Shown here: positions 8,744-18,596 of the stretch, one piece after another
Numbering within the stretch: position 1 is the stretch's first letter
Layout: each line of letters starts with the position of its first letter
NCBI GenBank assembly: GCA_046349635.1
Contig: JAXMBX010000007.1
Location: forward strand, 1 to 64,000
Direction of reading: 5' to 3'
Origin: JAXMBX01 sp046349635
GTDB lineage: Bacteria > Planctomycetota > Planctomycetia > Planctomycetales > Planctomycetaceae
DNA: 64,000 bases
Notes under the pieces: generated by a model
Databases searched by the model: none
What the model was told of the DNA's origin: nothing
Seen by the model: only the letters and a program-made list of their open reading frames with translations
Made by a program: the position numbers and the translations under genes

Positions 8744-9634
8744 ATGGAAGATTCACGAACCGACATTGAGTCGTTGTGGCTCCCCCTTCGCACGCAGATC
8801 AACGCCGCCCTCGAGCAGTATCTCGATCTCCCTGCCGACTGCCCTCCCCGTCTCCGCGAAGCCATGGCCTACAGCCTCCTCGCTGGCGGGAAACGCCTCC
8901 GCCCCACACTCGTCCTCATGGCCGCCCAGGCCTGTGGCGGCAATCCTGAACTCGCGCTCCCCGCCGCCTGTGCGCTCGAAATGATCCACACCTACTCCCT
9001 CATCCACGACGACCTCCCCGCGATGGATGATGATGACCTCAGGCGCGGCCGCCCCACGAATCACGTTGTATATGGCGAAGGGATGGCCATCCTGGCCGGG
9101 GACGCCCTCCTCACTCTCGCCTTTGAAATCATGGCCCGGGATCTCCCCCCGGCGGTCGCCGCCCCCTGCTGTGCCGATCTCGCCAATGCCGCAGGCGCCG
9201 TCGGGATGGTCGCCGGACAGGTCGCAGACCTCGCAGCCGAACACCGCCCCCCCAACCTCGAAGAACTCCAGGCCATTCATCGCCGCAAAACCGGCAGACT
9301 CCTCTGCTCCGCCTTGACCCTCGGGGCAAGAGTGGCCCAGGCACCTCCGGAGACGTTAACCCGGCTCGAAAAATACGGTCAATGTCTTGGACTCGCGTTC
9401 CAGATCACCGACGACCTGCTCGATGTCCAGGGGGACACGCAAACCCTCGGCAAACAGGCGGGCAAGGATTCCGCCCACGGAAAAATGACCTATCCCGCAT
9501 TGATGGGGATCGAAAATAGCCGCAACAGGGCGGAACAACTTATCGACGAAGCGATTCACAGCGTATTGCCCTTGGGGGAAGCGGCCCTTCCCCTCCTCGC
9601 TCTCGCCCGTTTTGTGCTCGAAAGGGATCATTGA
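8744..9634 (+). CDS. ispA: Polyprenyl (farnesyl/geranylgeranyl) diphosphate synthase
   Basis: It condenses isopentenyl diphosphate with allylic diphosphates to make short prenyl chains (C15 or C20). The 296-residue protein begins at the ATG at 8744 (MEDSRTDIE); an alternative at 8708 is less likely. It has GGKRLRP, the first aspartate-rich motif DDLPAMDDDD with RRGRPT, the central GQVADL, the KTGRL motif and the second motif FQITDDLLD. The aromatic residues before the first motif (HTYSLIHDD) fit FPP/GGPP synthases, but exact chain length is not certain. The stop codon overlaps the dxs start (TGATG), so the two are translationally coupled. They supply and use the same C5 precursors. Confidence 0.93.
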   Translation: MEDSRTDIESLWLPLRTQINAALEQYLDLPADCPPRLREAMAYSLLAGGKRLRPTLVLMAAQACGGNPELALPAACALEMIHTYSLIHDDLPAMDDDDLRRGRPTNHVVYGEGMAILAGDALLTLAFEIMARDLPPAVAAPCCADLANAAGAVGMVAGQVADLAAEHRPPNLEELQAIHRRKTGRLLCSALTLGARVAQAPPETLTRLEKYGQCLGLAFQITDDLLDVQGDTQTLGKQAGKDSAHGKMTYPALMGIENSRNRAEQLIDEAIHSVLPLGEAALPLLALARFVLERDH

Positions 9635-11573
9635 TGGCTGCTCAGATTCTCCCTCAGCTTGCAACACCCTTTGACTTGCGCGCCCTCACTCCCGCGGAAC
9701 TGGAGCAGTTGGCGGCTGAAATCCGCGAAACCCTCTGCCACCTCGTCAGCCACCGCAGCGCTCACTTCGCCAGCAACCTCGGTGTCGTCGAACTCGCGAT
9801 CGCCCTCCACCTCGTCTTCGACTTCACCAACGACCGCCTTATCTGGGATACCGGGCACCAGATTTACCCCCACAAGCTCCTCACCGGACGCTTCGAGCAA
9901 TTCTTCTCCATCCGCGAACGCGGTGGCCTCATGGGGTATCCCAACCCCACCGAAAGTCCCTACGACCTCTTCATGACCGGCCATGCCGGCGCCAGCCTCT
10001 CCACCGTTCTGGGACTCAAGGCGGGGGACGATCTCCTGGGACACCCGGGCAGGCGCTCCGTGGCCGTGATCGGGGACGGGGCCCTCCCCTCCGGCGTCGT
10101 CTTTGAAGCCATGAACAACGCCGCCGGTCTCAAGAAGGACATGCTCGTCATCCTCAACGACAACAAAATGGGGATCTGCCCCCGCGTCGGAGGACTCGCC
10201 CATTACCTCGACCAGGCCCGCATCACCCCCCTCTACGACGGCCTCAAACGCGACGTCCGCCGCCTCCTGAAGCAACTCCCCCTCGTCGGCGATTCCGTCG
10301 AACGCTCCGTCGCTCACCTCAAGGAAGCCGTCAAAGGCTATCTCCACGGAGGCATGCTCTTCGAAGAAATGGGCTTCCGCTATCTCGGCCCCATCGACGG
10401 GCACAACCTCCCCATGCTCTGCGACTACCTCCAGCGCATCAAGGACCTCAAAGGCCCCGTCCTCTTGCACGTCTTCACCGAAAAGGGCCACGGCTTTTCA
10501 CCCGCCTGCGAAGACCCCGTCCTCTTCCATGCCCCGCCCCCCTTTGAAATGGAACAGGAAACCGTCCGCGTCAAGAAAGGCTCCTCCCGCGCCTATACCG
10601 ACGTCGTCAGCGATGCCATTCATCAGGCCATGCAACACGACGAAAAAGTCGTCGTCATCACCGCCGCCATGTGCGAAGGGAACAAGCTCGGAAAGATCCG
10701 CGAGGAATTCCCCGACCGCTTCTTCGATACCGGCATCTGCGAAGGGCACGCCGTCGCCTTCGCCGGAGGACTCGCCAAGGCCGGCATCCGACCCATCGTC
10801 GATATCTACAGCACATTCCTGCAGCGCAGTTTCGACCACATCTTCCAGGAAGCCGCCTTGCAGAATCTCCCCGTCACCTTCTGCCTCGACCGCGCCGCCT
10901 CTGCGGTCCGGATGGCCCCACCCATCACGGCAACTTCGACAATGCCTACATGCGCATCTTCCCGAACATGGTCCACATCGCCCCCGGCGATGAACTCGAC
11001 GTCTCGCTGATGCTCGACTTCGCCCTCCACCACAACGGCCCCGTCTCCATTCGCTATCCCAAGGCCCAGGCCACCCCCATCCCCCGCCAGGCGTCTCCTG
11101 TCGAACTCGGCAAAGCCGAGGTTCTGCACTGGGGAACTGACGGCACTCTCATCGCCTGCGGAACCCTCCTCATCGAATGCCTGCAGGTCGCCCGCCAACT
11201 GGAAAGCCAGGGAATCGACCTCGGAGTGATCAACGCCCGGTTCATCAAGCCCCTCGATCAGGAAACGCTGCTCCGGGCCGTGGAAGAATCCCCCTTCGTC
11301 ATCACCGTGGAAGAAGGCACGCTCGTGGGCGGTTTCGGTTCCGCACTCCTCGAAGCCGCGAACGATGCCGCCCTCCGCACGGATCATATCCGTCGCCTGG
11401 GAATTCCCGATCGCTACATCATGCACGCCGAACGCCACGAGCAACTGCAGGAAGTCGGCCTGGATGCCGCCGGAATTCTGCACGCGGTCAATGCCGCGCT
11501 CGAACGAACCGGCAAACTCCCCCGCCCCTCTCGAACCGCTTTATCCCCCGTCAACCTGACCGTCGATGTCTGA
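9634..11573 (+). CDS. dxs: 1-deoxy-D-xylulose-5-phosphate synthase, interrupted by one frameshift
   Basis: DXS joins pyruvate and glyceraldehyde-3-phosphate with thiamine diphosphate, the first step of the MEP pathway. The first frame gives DTGHQIYPHKLLTGR, the ThDP-binding VIGDGALPSG...MLVILNDNKMGI, and GPIDGHNLPML. The second domain follows with ITAAMCEGNKLG, FFDTGICEGHAVAFAGGLA and YSTFLQRSFDHIFQ. At about 10895 the frame shifts inside the conserved DRAGLCGPDGPTHHG motif. Adding one G (GCCGCC to GCCGGCC) restores one frame to the stop at 11573 and yields 646 residues, the usual DXS length. The gene is essential where the MEP pathway is the only route. It overlaps ispA by one base. Confidence 0.9.
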
Positions 11574-11625
11574 AACCTGATCTGTAGTGACGCACAGGCG
11601 TGACACGCCACGCGGGAGCAATGGA

Positions 11626-12801
11626 ATGAATCCCCATATTAGAAATCTGTCCCTGCTCACGATGCTTCTCGTGACCGCCTCCTTCCTCCCCGCGGCCGAT
11701 CGAGTCCGTCTCGCGGAACCGGCCAAAAGCACCCGCGTCGTGCACACCACAGGAACCGCCTCCGCATCCGGCAGTTCGCAAACACCCCAGGCCCAGGGAA
11801 AGTCTGTCGCCCTCAAACTCGGCGTCAAAGCCAACTTTCCACCAGGAACTCGAGCTCCTCGACACCCCCATTGATGAACTCGCCCTCCTGTCACTCCTTC
11901 CCGATGACCCCGTCGAGGCCGCGACAAGTGGAAACCCTCCCAATGGGTCATGCAGTTTGTCTCCGGCGTGGAAGCGGTCGATAAAAGCGATATCGCCTGC
12001 GAAGTGGAAAAACTCGACGATAAGGAAGCCCGCATCAAGCTCACTGGCTCCATCTCGGGGGGCATCGTGGGAGCAGCCACCGAAATCACCGTCGATGGCT
12101 ACTTCCTCTTCGACATCAAACAGCAACTCGTGACCAAGGCGGAATTCAGCCTCAAGGAAAAACGCTCTGTCAGTCCCGTGACCACCGGTCTGGACATCAG
12201 TTCGACCGTCAGCATCCATCGCAGCCTCGACTCCGGGAATGCACTGACCCAGCGCGACGCCGAGAAATACGGCACGCCACCCACCGAGGACCAGTTGCAG
12301 ATTCTGGATGAAGTCCCCGAGTGGAATATCCGCTGGTCTCACACCCGGAAGTGGTTCCTGTTCCACCTCAATGAAAAAGTGGCCGTCATGCGCCTTCGAT
12401 CAAGGCGGCAGCCTCATCGCTCAATGCAACATCGCCCCCATTGCCCCCGCCAAGGCGGGCGAACACATGGATGAAAAGCAGTTCCAGCAGGATGTCGAAA
12501 AGCGATCGGCAAGGATTTTCGAAAGGTCGTGCTCGCCGAGGAAGTCGGCACCAAGGACAGCGCTATCTCTACTGCATCGTCGCCACCGGGAAACGAAGCA
12601 GGCGATGGAAGGCGGCACGGAGAAAGTCATCCCTCTCCAGTGGATCTATTACCTCATCGCTTCTCCGACAGGCCAGCAGGTCGTCGTCGTCTTTACCTGG
12701 AGCCCAGCCAGACTGAACGCTTCCAGAACCAGGATCTGAGTTTCGCCCTCAACCTGCAGTTCATCAACACTAACCTCGGCTCCCCCACTCTCAATAAGTA
12801 G
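11626..12801 (+). pseudogene. Secreted protein of unknown function, broken by several frameshifts
   Basis: The likely start is the ATG at 11626 (MNPHIRN) with a signal peptide (LSLLTMLLVTASFLPAAD). Reading through at least five frame changes (near 11840, 11925, 12395, 12500 and 12600-12720) gives a continuous product. It contains VMQFVSGVEAVDKSDIACEV, a beta-rich middle (KLTGSISGGIVGAATEITVD), WNIRWSHTRKWFLFH, and a C-terminus FNQ-like QTERFQNQDLSFALNLQF ending at 12801. I do not recognise the family; it resembles secreted planctomycete hypotheticals of about 390 residues. The many shifts at GC runs suggest a poor consensus rather than decay, but that is inference. Confidence 0.5.
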
Positions 12802-13383
12802 CGGACTCTGTGTTGATTTGCCTTGTCTTCCACCTCCCCGAGGGAGAGGGCAGGGTGGAGGGGGCGGGCAAACGTTCTGTTGGGTGGCCCGGCCAATCTT
12901 GGCCGGGTGGGCGAGCCACACTTCCTGCGCCATGTGCATCCCAATTCCACCAACCGTTGAACGCAAGCGGCCGGGGTGGCCCACATGCCCTCCGGGTAAA
13001 TTGATGCCGTCTTGAATCCGGTCGCGCAGCGACAAGAGGTAATTCAAATCGACGGGTGGCATGCCCACATCGTGTTGGCACGATTTTATTGGCACGCGCG
13101 AGCAGGGCGGGCATGGATTCACTTGATGCGGAGCGTCCTCCTCTCCCCCCGTAGGGCAATCCCCGCCTCCCGTGGGTGTCTGTCTCTGACTCCCCCCAAC
13201 AACCACACAACCCCTCCCACCGGTCTAATCCCACCTGCGATTCCCCCGTGCATGGTGACATTTCGCCACCCCCACGGAATCGACCTACAGTAAGTGCAGG
13301 AATACACCTCATGTGTCCCGAGAGTCCATGCGGGCCAAAACGCAAACCGCTTCAAACTCTCCTGAGAAACCGGATGATTGTCG
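12802..13383. repeat. Gene-free repeat cluster: blocks C, A and B
   Basis: Successive blocks are: C at 12831-12879 (CCCGAGGGAGAGGGCAGGGTG, ending AACGTTCTG); A at 12880-12935, whose hairpin arms are CCCGGCCAA and TTGGCCGGG; a partial A tail at about 13008-13053 ending TTCAAATCGAC; and B at 13054-13122, which carries a longer loop than other copies. No gene was recognised. The region separates a broken secreted-protein gene from a broken GGDEF-like gene. Confidence 0.6.
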
Positions 13384-14330
13384 ATGCTGCTCGCTCAAAT
13401 CTCTGACGCCGCACCTTCCCACGAGTTCCCCCTCATCTGGATCTGGGGGCATTGTCCCTGGTGATCGCCGCGGGGGTGGGCTTCTTCGCCGGCGTGACCT
13501 ATGGCCGGGGTGAAAACCAGCGCGTCCTTCTCCGCGCCGGGAAAAGCCTCGAAAAAGTCTTCGCCGCCGTCTCCAGCTCACTCGACTATGCCAATGAAGC
13601 CTTGCAAGTTACTCACGAGGCCCTCCTGCCCTGGTCACTGAACCGCAGGCCCGCTCCCTCGAACAACAACGTCACGGACTCGTATCCGCGCTGGACGCAG
13701 TCCTCGACCGCTTCCGCCAGTCCGTTTCTCCTCCTGTGGAAAAACCGGTTCAGTTCCCCGGCGAACAAGACTCTCCGTTCCAATGGGAACGGGAACCGGA
13801 AGACCGCCTCACCGGGCTTCCCGACCAGAGTTCCTGTCACTCCAATCTCGATGTGCTGTTGAACTGGCGTCGGCAGAATTCGAAGAGCGCTGCACTGTTG
13901 CTCGTGCGAGTGGACAAATTCGAAGGACTCCGCGAACGCTACGGCATCACCGATTCGCAACGCCTCATCAAACGCCTCTCCGCCGTCCTCTGCCGTTCCG
14001 TCCGCGACCAGGATCTCGTCTGCCGCGGTTCCGCGGACACATTCGCCATTTACATGCCCGGCCTCGACCGCGAAGCCGCCGAGAAATTCTCCGTCACCCT
14101 CCGCAATACCGTCAGTCATTCCCGGTTTCACTGAGTGAAGTCGGCCCTGACGTCCTCTGCTGACCGTCAGCCTCGGTTTCACCCCTGCCTCGAGTCCGAT
14201 ACCAGCGACCCCGCCTGGTCTCGCGCTCAGGAAGCCCTCGCCCGCTCGCAGCGCCTCGGACGAATCAACTCCACGTCCACGATGGCGCTGCCCTCGTCCA
14301 CTGCACAGTGGAATAACCCTTCCCCAACTT
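13384..14330 (+). pseudogene. Membrane-anchored degenerate GGDEF-domain protein, frameshifted
   Basis: The start is probably the ATG at 13384 (MLLAQISDAAPSHEFPLI). A membrane segment follows after a frame correction near 13450 (LSLVIAAGVGFFAGVTYGRG), then a helical linker (LEKVFAAVSSSLDYANEALQ). The GGDEF-like domain begins DRLTGLPDQSS, then ALLLVRVDKFEGLRERYGI, RLIKRLSAVLCRSVRDQD. Where the GGDEF motif should be, the protein reads CRGSADTFAIYMPG, so the active-site motif is lost. Such a domain could only be a signal-binding or scaffolding relic, not a diguanylate cyclase. Frame changes near 13450, 13640-13740 and 14130-14250 disrupt it. A block A repeat follows the 3' end. Confidence 0.55.
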
Positions 14331-14336
14331 GCATCG

Positions 14337-14450
14337 TTGGATGGTCCATACGCCGGTGCTCCGGCGTTTGGGTGGCGAAGCCACAAGAGGTCTTACAGTA
14401 GGCTGGGTAGAGACCCAGCTTTTCTGCGTGTTGAATCGAACTCGATGTCT
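14337..14450. repeat. Hairpin repeat, block A
   Basis: It has arms around ACGCCGGTGCTCCGGCGT, then GTGGCGAAGCCACAAGAGG, then AGGCTGGGTAGAGACCCAGC (a further short inverted repeat CTGGGT/ACCCAG). The same three-part order occurs at 32983 and 55141. Confidence 0.6.
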
Positions 14451-14520
14451 CTGTAAGGCAGGCCCTGCCGGCCGTGGGCTTCAAGTCGACGACGTGTGCC
14501 ACTGGCTCCGCCAATAACCC

Positions 14521-15880
14521 CTACGGCTTGAACACCGGACTGAGATACTTTTTGTCCCCCACCGTCACCTCCGCCTGCAATTCTTCCCCGTCATCGAAGC
14601 GAATGCCGGTCCAGAAGGCCCCCCCGCTTGTAAATAAAGTGGGATCGCATAACGTCTTGTCTTTCGCCTTGATGTTGAAAATCCGGATTTCAACGCCACT
14701 ATTCTCAGTCATGATGCTCAGGGAATGCCGCCCCTTCCGTTCAAAGATCAAAGCCGCATCCTCACCCGATTCCGGAATCTTCCAGATCTTGCGGCGATAG
14801 CGATTCGGATCCGGATCGGGGAGTGACTTGCCATCGAGAAACGTGTATTGATTCGCTTTCGCGTCCCAACGGATCTGCAGTTTGGAGGCCTCGGTGAGTC
14901 GAACGTCTGGATCTTTCAAATCGTCGAATTGGGGAGGATCTCCATCTCCTTCTTCTACTTGGTAGACAGTCTCCAGCAGGGAAAAGATCTGCCGCTGCAA
15001 TACCTGGAGGACAATTTCATCCCGCTTTTCATCGGGATCCTGATACCAGCGGGAAGATTTGGCGTACTCATCCAATGCGGCGAAAGGCTTGTTGGTTGGA
15101 GTGAGGGGTTTTGCACGCACGACTCCGTGCTTCCGAAAGTAAGGGACAAGCTCTGCTGGATCGGGAGGGCTTCCAGAATGCCCCACAGGAAGGCTGACTC
15201 GAATGGGGATGTCTTCTATGAGGATTATCGGGTAACGGGGGAAGCGTTTATTCAGAGCCGGGGCCACTCGAAAAAACCAGTATCCCATTTCAGGAAAGTA
15301 ACCGGGGTCAGCGGGAACATCAAACAGCACACGCATCACGAAATTGACCGCATCTCCGACTTCTATCTCGTTTTTCTTCTCAAAGCGATAAGCGAACTCC
15401 TCAATCGCGTCGAGGGCTTTTTCCTTGCCCAGGGGTTGCAGCAAGTTCACGGCCCGAATAACGGGGTGGGGTTTGTAACTCCCGGAAACTTTGGACTCGT
15501 CTTAACGCATCCAGCAGGACGCGCAGTTGTGACTCCTCAAACTTTCCCTCAGGAAGAGTTTCACCCTGACCGATGATGTGCGACACCTTGTGTTTTTCGC
15601 TGATCATCACTTCGCCAAGCGTCGCCGGGGTGAGATGCCCGGACGTGCCGTAACGCCAGATTTCCCGCGTCCTCCTAGAGATCCCCCGTGGTCTTCGTGC
15701 GTCTGGATGTCGTCCGGTTTGCCGAGCAGCTTCAGGACTTCTGCCTCCGGCATCTCCTCCTCGATCTTGTTCAACGCCGCCACGAATTCCCTCCGGTTCC
15801 GCAGAGGCTCCGCCGCCGAAGACATCACGGCGAGACCGGTCAGCAGCAAGGAAATCCGCAGGACAATCTCGAAAATGACG
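14521..15880 (-). pseudogene. Secreted hypothetical protein of unknown function, two frameshifts
   Basis: Three overlapping frames join into one product. The N-terminal part reads AVMSSAAEPLRNRREFVAAL with PEAEVLKLLGKPDDIQTHED, resembling an SmpA/lipoprotein-like 'evLLGkPdd' motif. It continues, after a shift near 15685, with EIWRYGTSGHLTPATLGEV. After a shift near 15490 comes the 309-residue frame with NLLQPLGKEKALDAIEEFAY, and a C-terminal half ending DKKYLSPVFKP at 14521. The N-terminus is unclear: no ATG stands in frame before TTG at 15849, and a signal-like LRISLLLTGLAV lies just there. I do not recognise a named family. It converges with no partner and stands alone. Confidence 0.5.
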
Positions 15881-16341
15881 GATCATGTCATGACCTTGTG
15901 ACTGGAATACGCCCCGGGGCGACAGGACACCCTGATGCTCAAGTCATTAGAACATTCCAAGGACACCCTTATCCTTAACAATCGAGCTCGATTCGTGTCT
16001 GGAGTCCGGAAATGAAGCGGCTCTTGATTCCCCCCACCCTCCCTCCTAAACCACTCCCTTTCCCCCCAACACCCCCGCCCCGCTCCGAAATTACGTTTCC
16101 GTCAAGAGGGGGTTCTCCCACACCCTTTCTTCGTCCCAAGGTGCCTCTTGCCTTGGTTTTGGAAACCGGATAGCATTCCAAGACGACGATGAGCGGGATG
16201 ACGGTCACGGTCAAATTTCGCGATTCCTTCACAGATTGATTGCGACAAATCCCCCCGAGCGCTCGTAATAAGTGAATGAAGTCCACCGGAAGGACACTGT
16301 CTTACCTAACTTAACTATCAACTCACGGTAGAGTTCCCCTT
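15881..16341. other. Intergenic region upstream of prc
   Basis: About 460 bp between divergent genes. It contains a C-rich, purine-poor stretch (about 16030-16090), and no hairpin repeat block or recognised gene. A 103-residue minus ORF (15975-16286) lacks any recognisable feature and was not called. Promoters for both flanking genes probably lie here. Confidence 0.45.
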
Positions 16342-17741
16342 ATGAAGCTCACCCCGCTGTCCCGGGCCGTTAACCGCCTCACTCTGGTTGTTGTTGTTCT
16401 CCTCGCTACCACGCTGCTCGCCCAGCAGTTGCAACCGGCCAAGGGATCCTCCGAAATCGCCCGCCTGGTCTGTGCCATGGTCGAGCGCGACCACATCAGC
16501 CATCATCGCATCGACGATGAAATCTCCACCCGCCTGGTCGATAAGTTCCTCAAGGAATTCGACCCCCAGAAGGTCTACTTCTATCAGGCCGACGTCGATG
16601 AAGCCCATCGCTGGAACACCAGCCTCGACGACCAGTTAAAGACCGGAAACATCGACTTCGCGTTCCAGACCTTCGCCACCTTCATGAAGCGACTCGAAGA
16701 ACGCGTGAATTATGCCCAGAAACTGATTGACCAGCCCCAGGACTTCACCGTCCAGGAGTCCATGCCCATCGACGGCAAGGATCAGCCCTGGGCCAAGTCC
16801 GCCGATGACCTCAACGAACGCTGGCAACGCATCAAGTTCGAACTCCTCAGCCTGAAACTCGAACAGGAAGCCGCTGCCGAAAAGAAAAAAGACCCCAACG
16901 CCAAGCCCTCCAAGAAGGATCCCACCGACGACGCCAATCAGGATCCCAAGACCCGCCTCCACAAACGCTATCGCTCCGTCCTGCGGAACTTCCGCCAGAT
17001 GGAATCCGATGACGTTCTCGAACTCTATCTCACCGCCCTCGCGAACTGCTTCGATCCCCACTCCAGCTACATGTCCCCCACCACCCTCAAGGACTTCCAG
17101 ATCACCATGCAGTTGAGTCTGGAAGGGATCGGGGCCGCCCTGAAATCCGATGATGGCAACACCATCGTCGCCTCTCTGGTTCCCACCGGGGCCGCCGCGA
17201 AGGATGGACGCCTCAAAGTCGGCGACAAGATCGTCGGCGTAGGCCAGGAAACAGGCGAAATCGTCGACGTCGTCGAAATGAAACTTCGCTACGTCGTCTC
17301 CATGATCCGCGGCAAGCAGAACACCAAGGTCCGCCTCAAGGTCATGTCCCCCGGCTCCCCCGAATCCAAGATCATCGAACTCGTCCGCCAGAAAGTCGAA
17401 CTCGAAGAATCCGCCGTGAAAGGCGAAATCATCGACGTCTCCACCCGCCTCAAGGGGGCCAAGGGACGCATCGGCGTCATCAATATCCCCTCCTCTATCG
17501 CGACTTCAACGGCGCCAGCTCCGGACAGGATGACTTCAAGAGCACCGCCCGCGACGTCAAGGCCGTCCTTCGTGACTTCGACAAGAAGGGTGGCATGGCC
17601 GGGCACTTGATGAACCGCCAGGCACTGCACGCGTTCTCGCTGCGCATCATGCACCCGATCACCCGACTGCCGATGTATTTCGAGGCCCCGCTCCCCGCGG
17701 ACTTCGTGGCCGCCCTGGAAAAACTGCGCGCCGCAAAATGA
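16342..17741 (+). pseudogene. prc: C-terminal processing peptidase (Prc/CtpA, S41), truncated and chimeric
   Basis: Prc is a periplasmic serine protease with a PDZ domain that trims protein C-termini. The N-terminus has a signal peptide (LTLVVVVLLATTLLAQQL) and the Prc-type N-domain (FLKEFDPQKVYFYQADVDE, LANCFDPHSSYMSP). The PDZ domain follows (LSLEGIGAALKSDDGNT, LKVGDKIVGVGQ). At about 17497 one T is missing. Correcting it continues into FYRDFNGASSGQDDFKSTA and VLRDFDKKGG. There, near 17588, the S41 catalytic part should begin, but the sequence switches to an unrelated pseudouridine-synthase tail. The Ser-Lys catalytic dyad region and about 300 residues are therefore missing, so no active protease can be made. 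Confidence 0.75.
17588..17741 (+). pseudogene. C-terminal fragment of an RluA/RluD-type pseudouridine synthase
   Basis: From the switch point the frame reads MNRQALHAFSLRIMHPIT and then MYFEAPLPADFVAALEKL, ending with TGA at 17739-17741. This matches the C-terminus of RluD-like 23S rRNA pseudouridine synthases (family pattern RQALHA..L.F.HP....P..FEAPLPAD). The catalytic Asp domain is absent. The fragment joins directly to the truncated prc reading frame after GGTGGC. A short ORF overlaps its stop (ATGACCCGCCGCGAATTC onward, ending near 17807). Source and mechanism are unclear: deletion, insertion, or assembly chimera. Confidence 0.6.
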
Positions 17742-18067
17742 CCCGCCGCGAATTCGCGCACGCCATGTTCCCAACCGACGGCAACCGGAGAACCTCGACA
17801 GACTGAGGCGAATGACCTCACTTTCTCCCGTCTCTCCGCGAAAACGACAGACAGGCCTCCCGATCGACAGACTCTCCGAAATCCGCTCCATCGCGACTCC
17901 CCCGGATGCATTGCAGTCTCAACTCCGGGAATGCCGTTTTACGAAAGGTGCAAGGCAATTCTTTCGTAAGCCTCCATCGCAACATCGCCGTCCGGAATGC
18001 TTTGCACCATCGTCGCAGAAGCCTTTCGAATGCCGTCCCCCGGTTCTCACGCGGGAAAGGGAGCACA
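17742..18067. other. Intergenic region upstream of the CheX-like gene
   Basis: About 326 bp. It begins with a 22-codon reading frame overlapping the RluD-like stop. The remainder shows no recognised gene or repeat block. AAAGGGAG immediately precedes the CheX-like ATG. Confidence 0.4.
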
Positions 18068-18562
18068 ATGCCGGTCAAAAGCCTGAACCAGATTGATGTT
18101 GTCCGGGAACTGGTGAGTCCGTTTGCGAAGTCACTGCAGTCCGTCCTCAACACCATGATGCAGGTCAATTCGCAGATGGGGGAACCGCAACTGGTGTCTC
18201 AGGGCGCCCACCTGTATGCCGTCTCCTCCTCGGTCGGTTTGTCCGGAGAACTCACCGGCGCCGTTACGTTCAGCACAACCATCCCGGTCGCCTGCAAGAT
18301 GCTCGAGATGATGACCGGCATGGAAGCGACCGAACCCGATGAATTCGTCCGGGACGTCATCGGCGAAATGGCAAACATGGTCGCCGGCCACGGAAAACGC
18401 GAACTGGAAGATTATCAGCTCAGGCTCGGACTCCCCCAGGTGATGATCGGCGAGGGCATGGTCCTCTACACCCCCCGCTGGTCCACCCATTATTGGCTGC
18501 ACCTTGAGACGGATCTGGGCCCCTGCACCCTCGATGTCGGCTTCAGCCAAACCTGCGCCTGA
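18068..18562 (+). CDS. CheX-like chemotaxis phosphatase domain protein
   Basis: The 164-residue protein starts at the ATG at 18068 (MPVKSLNQIDVV), with GGGAG seven bases upstream. The fold signature of CheX/CheC-type CheY-P phosphatases is visible. It has LVSPFAKSLQSVLNTMM at the N-terminus, GELTGAVTFSTTIPVACKML in the middle, and the catalytic-helix region DEFVRDVIGEMANMVAGHG. The E-x(2)-N pattern (GEMAN) is the phosphatase motif of the family. It probably removes phosphate from a CheY-like regulator. No che operon is adjacent, so the partner response regulator is unknown; fliM lies 17 kb away. Confidence 0.85.
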   Translation: MPVKSLNQIDVVRELVSPFAKSLQSVLNTMMQVNSQMGEPQLVSQGAHLYAVSSSVGLSGELTGAVTFSTTIPVACKMLEMMTGMEATEPDEFVRDVIGEMANMVAGHGKRELEDYQLRLGLPQVMIGEGMVLYTPRWSTHYWLHLETDLGPCTLDVGFSQTCA

Positions 18563-18596
18563 AACCCGTCTTTTCCCCTCTCCCCCCCGAGGGAGA

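Noticed and set aside
10880..10930. Programmed frameshift in dxs
   Set aside because: No slippery heptamer or downstream structure was seen; a missing G in GCCGCC fits a plain indel.
15975..16286. 103-codon minus ORF as a gene
   Set aside because: Gly/Arg-rich translation of a C-rich intergenic stretch, no Shine-Dalgarno, no domain.
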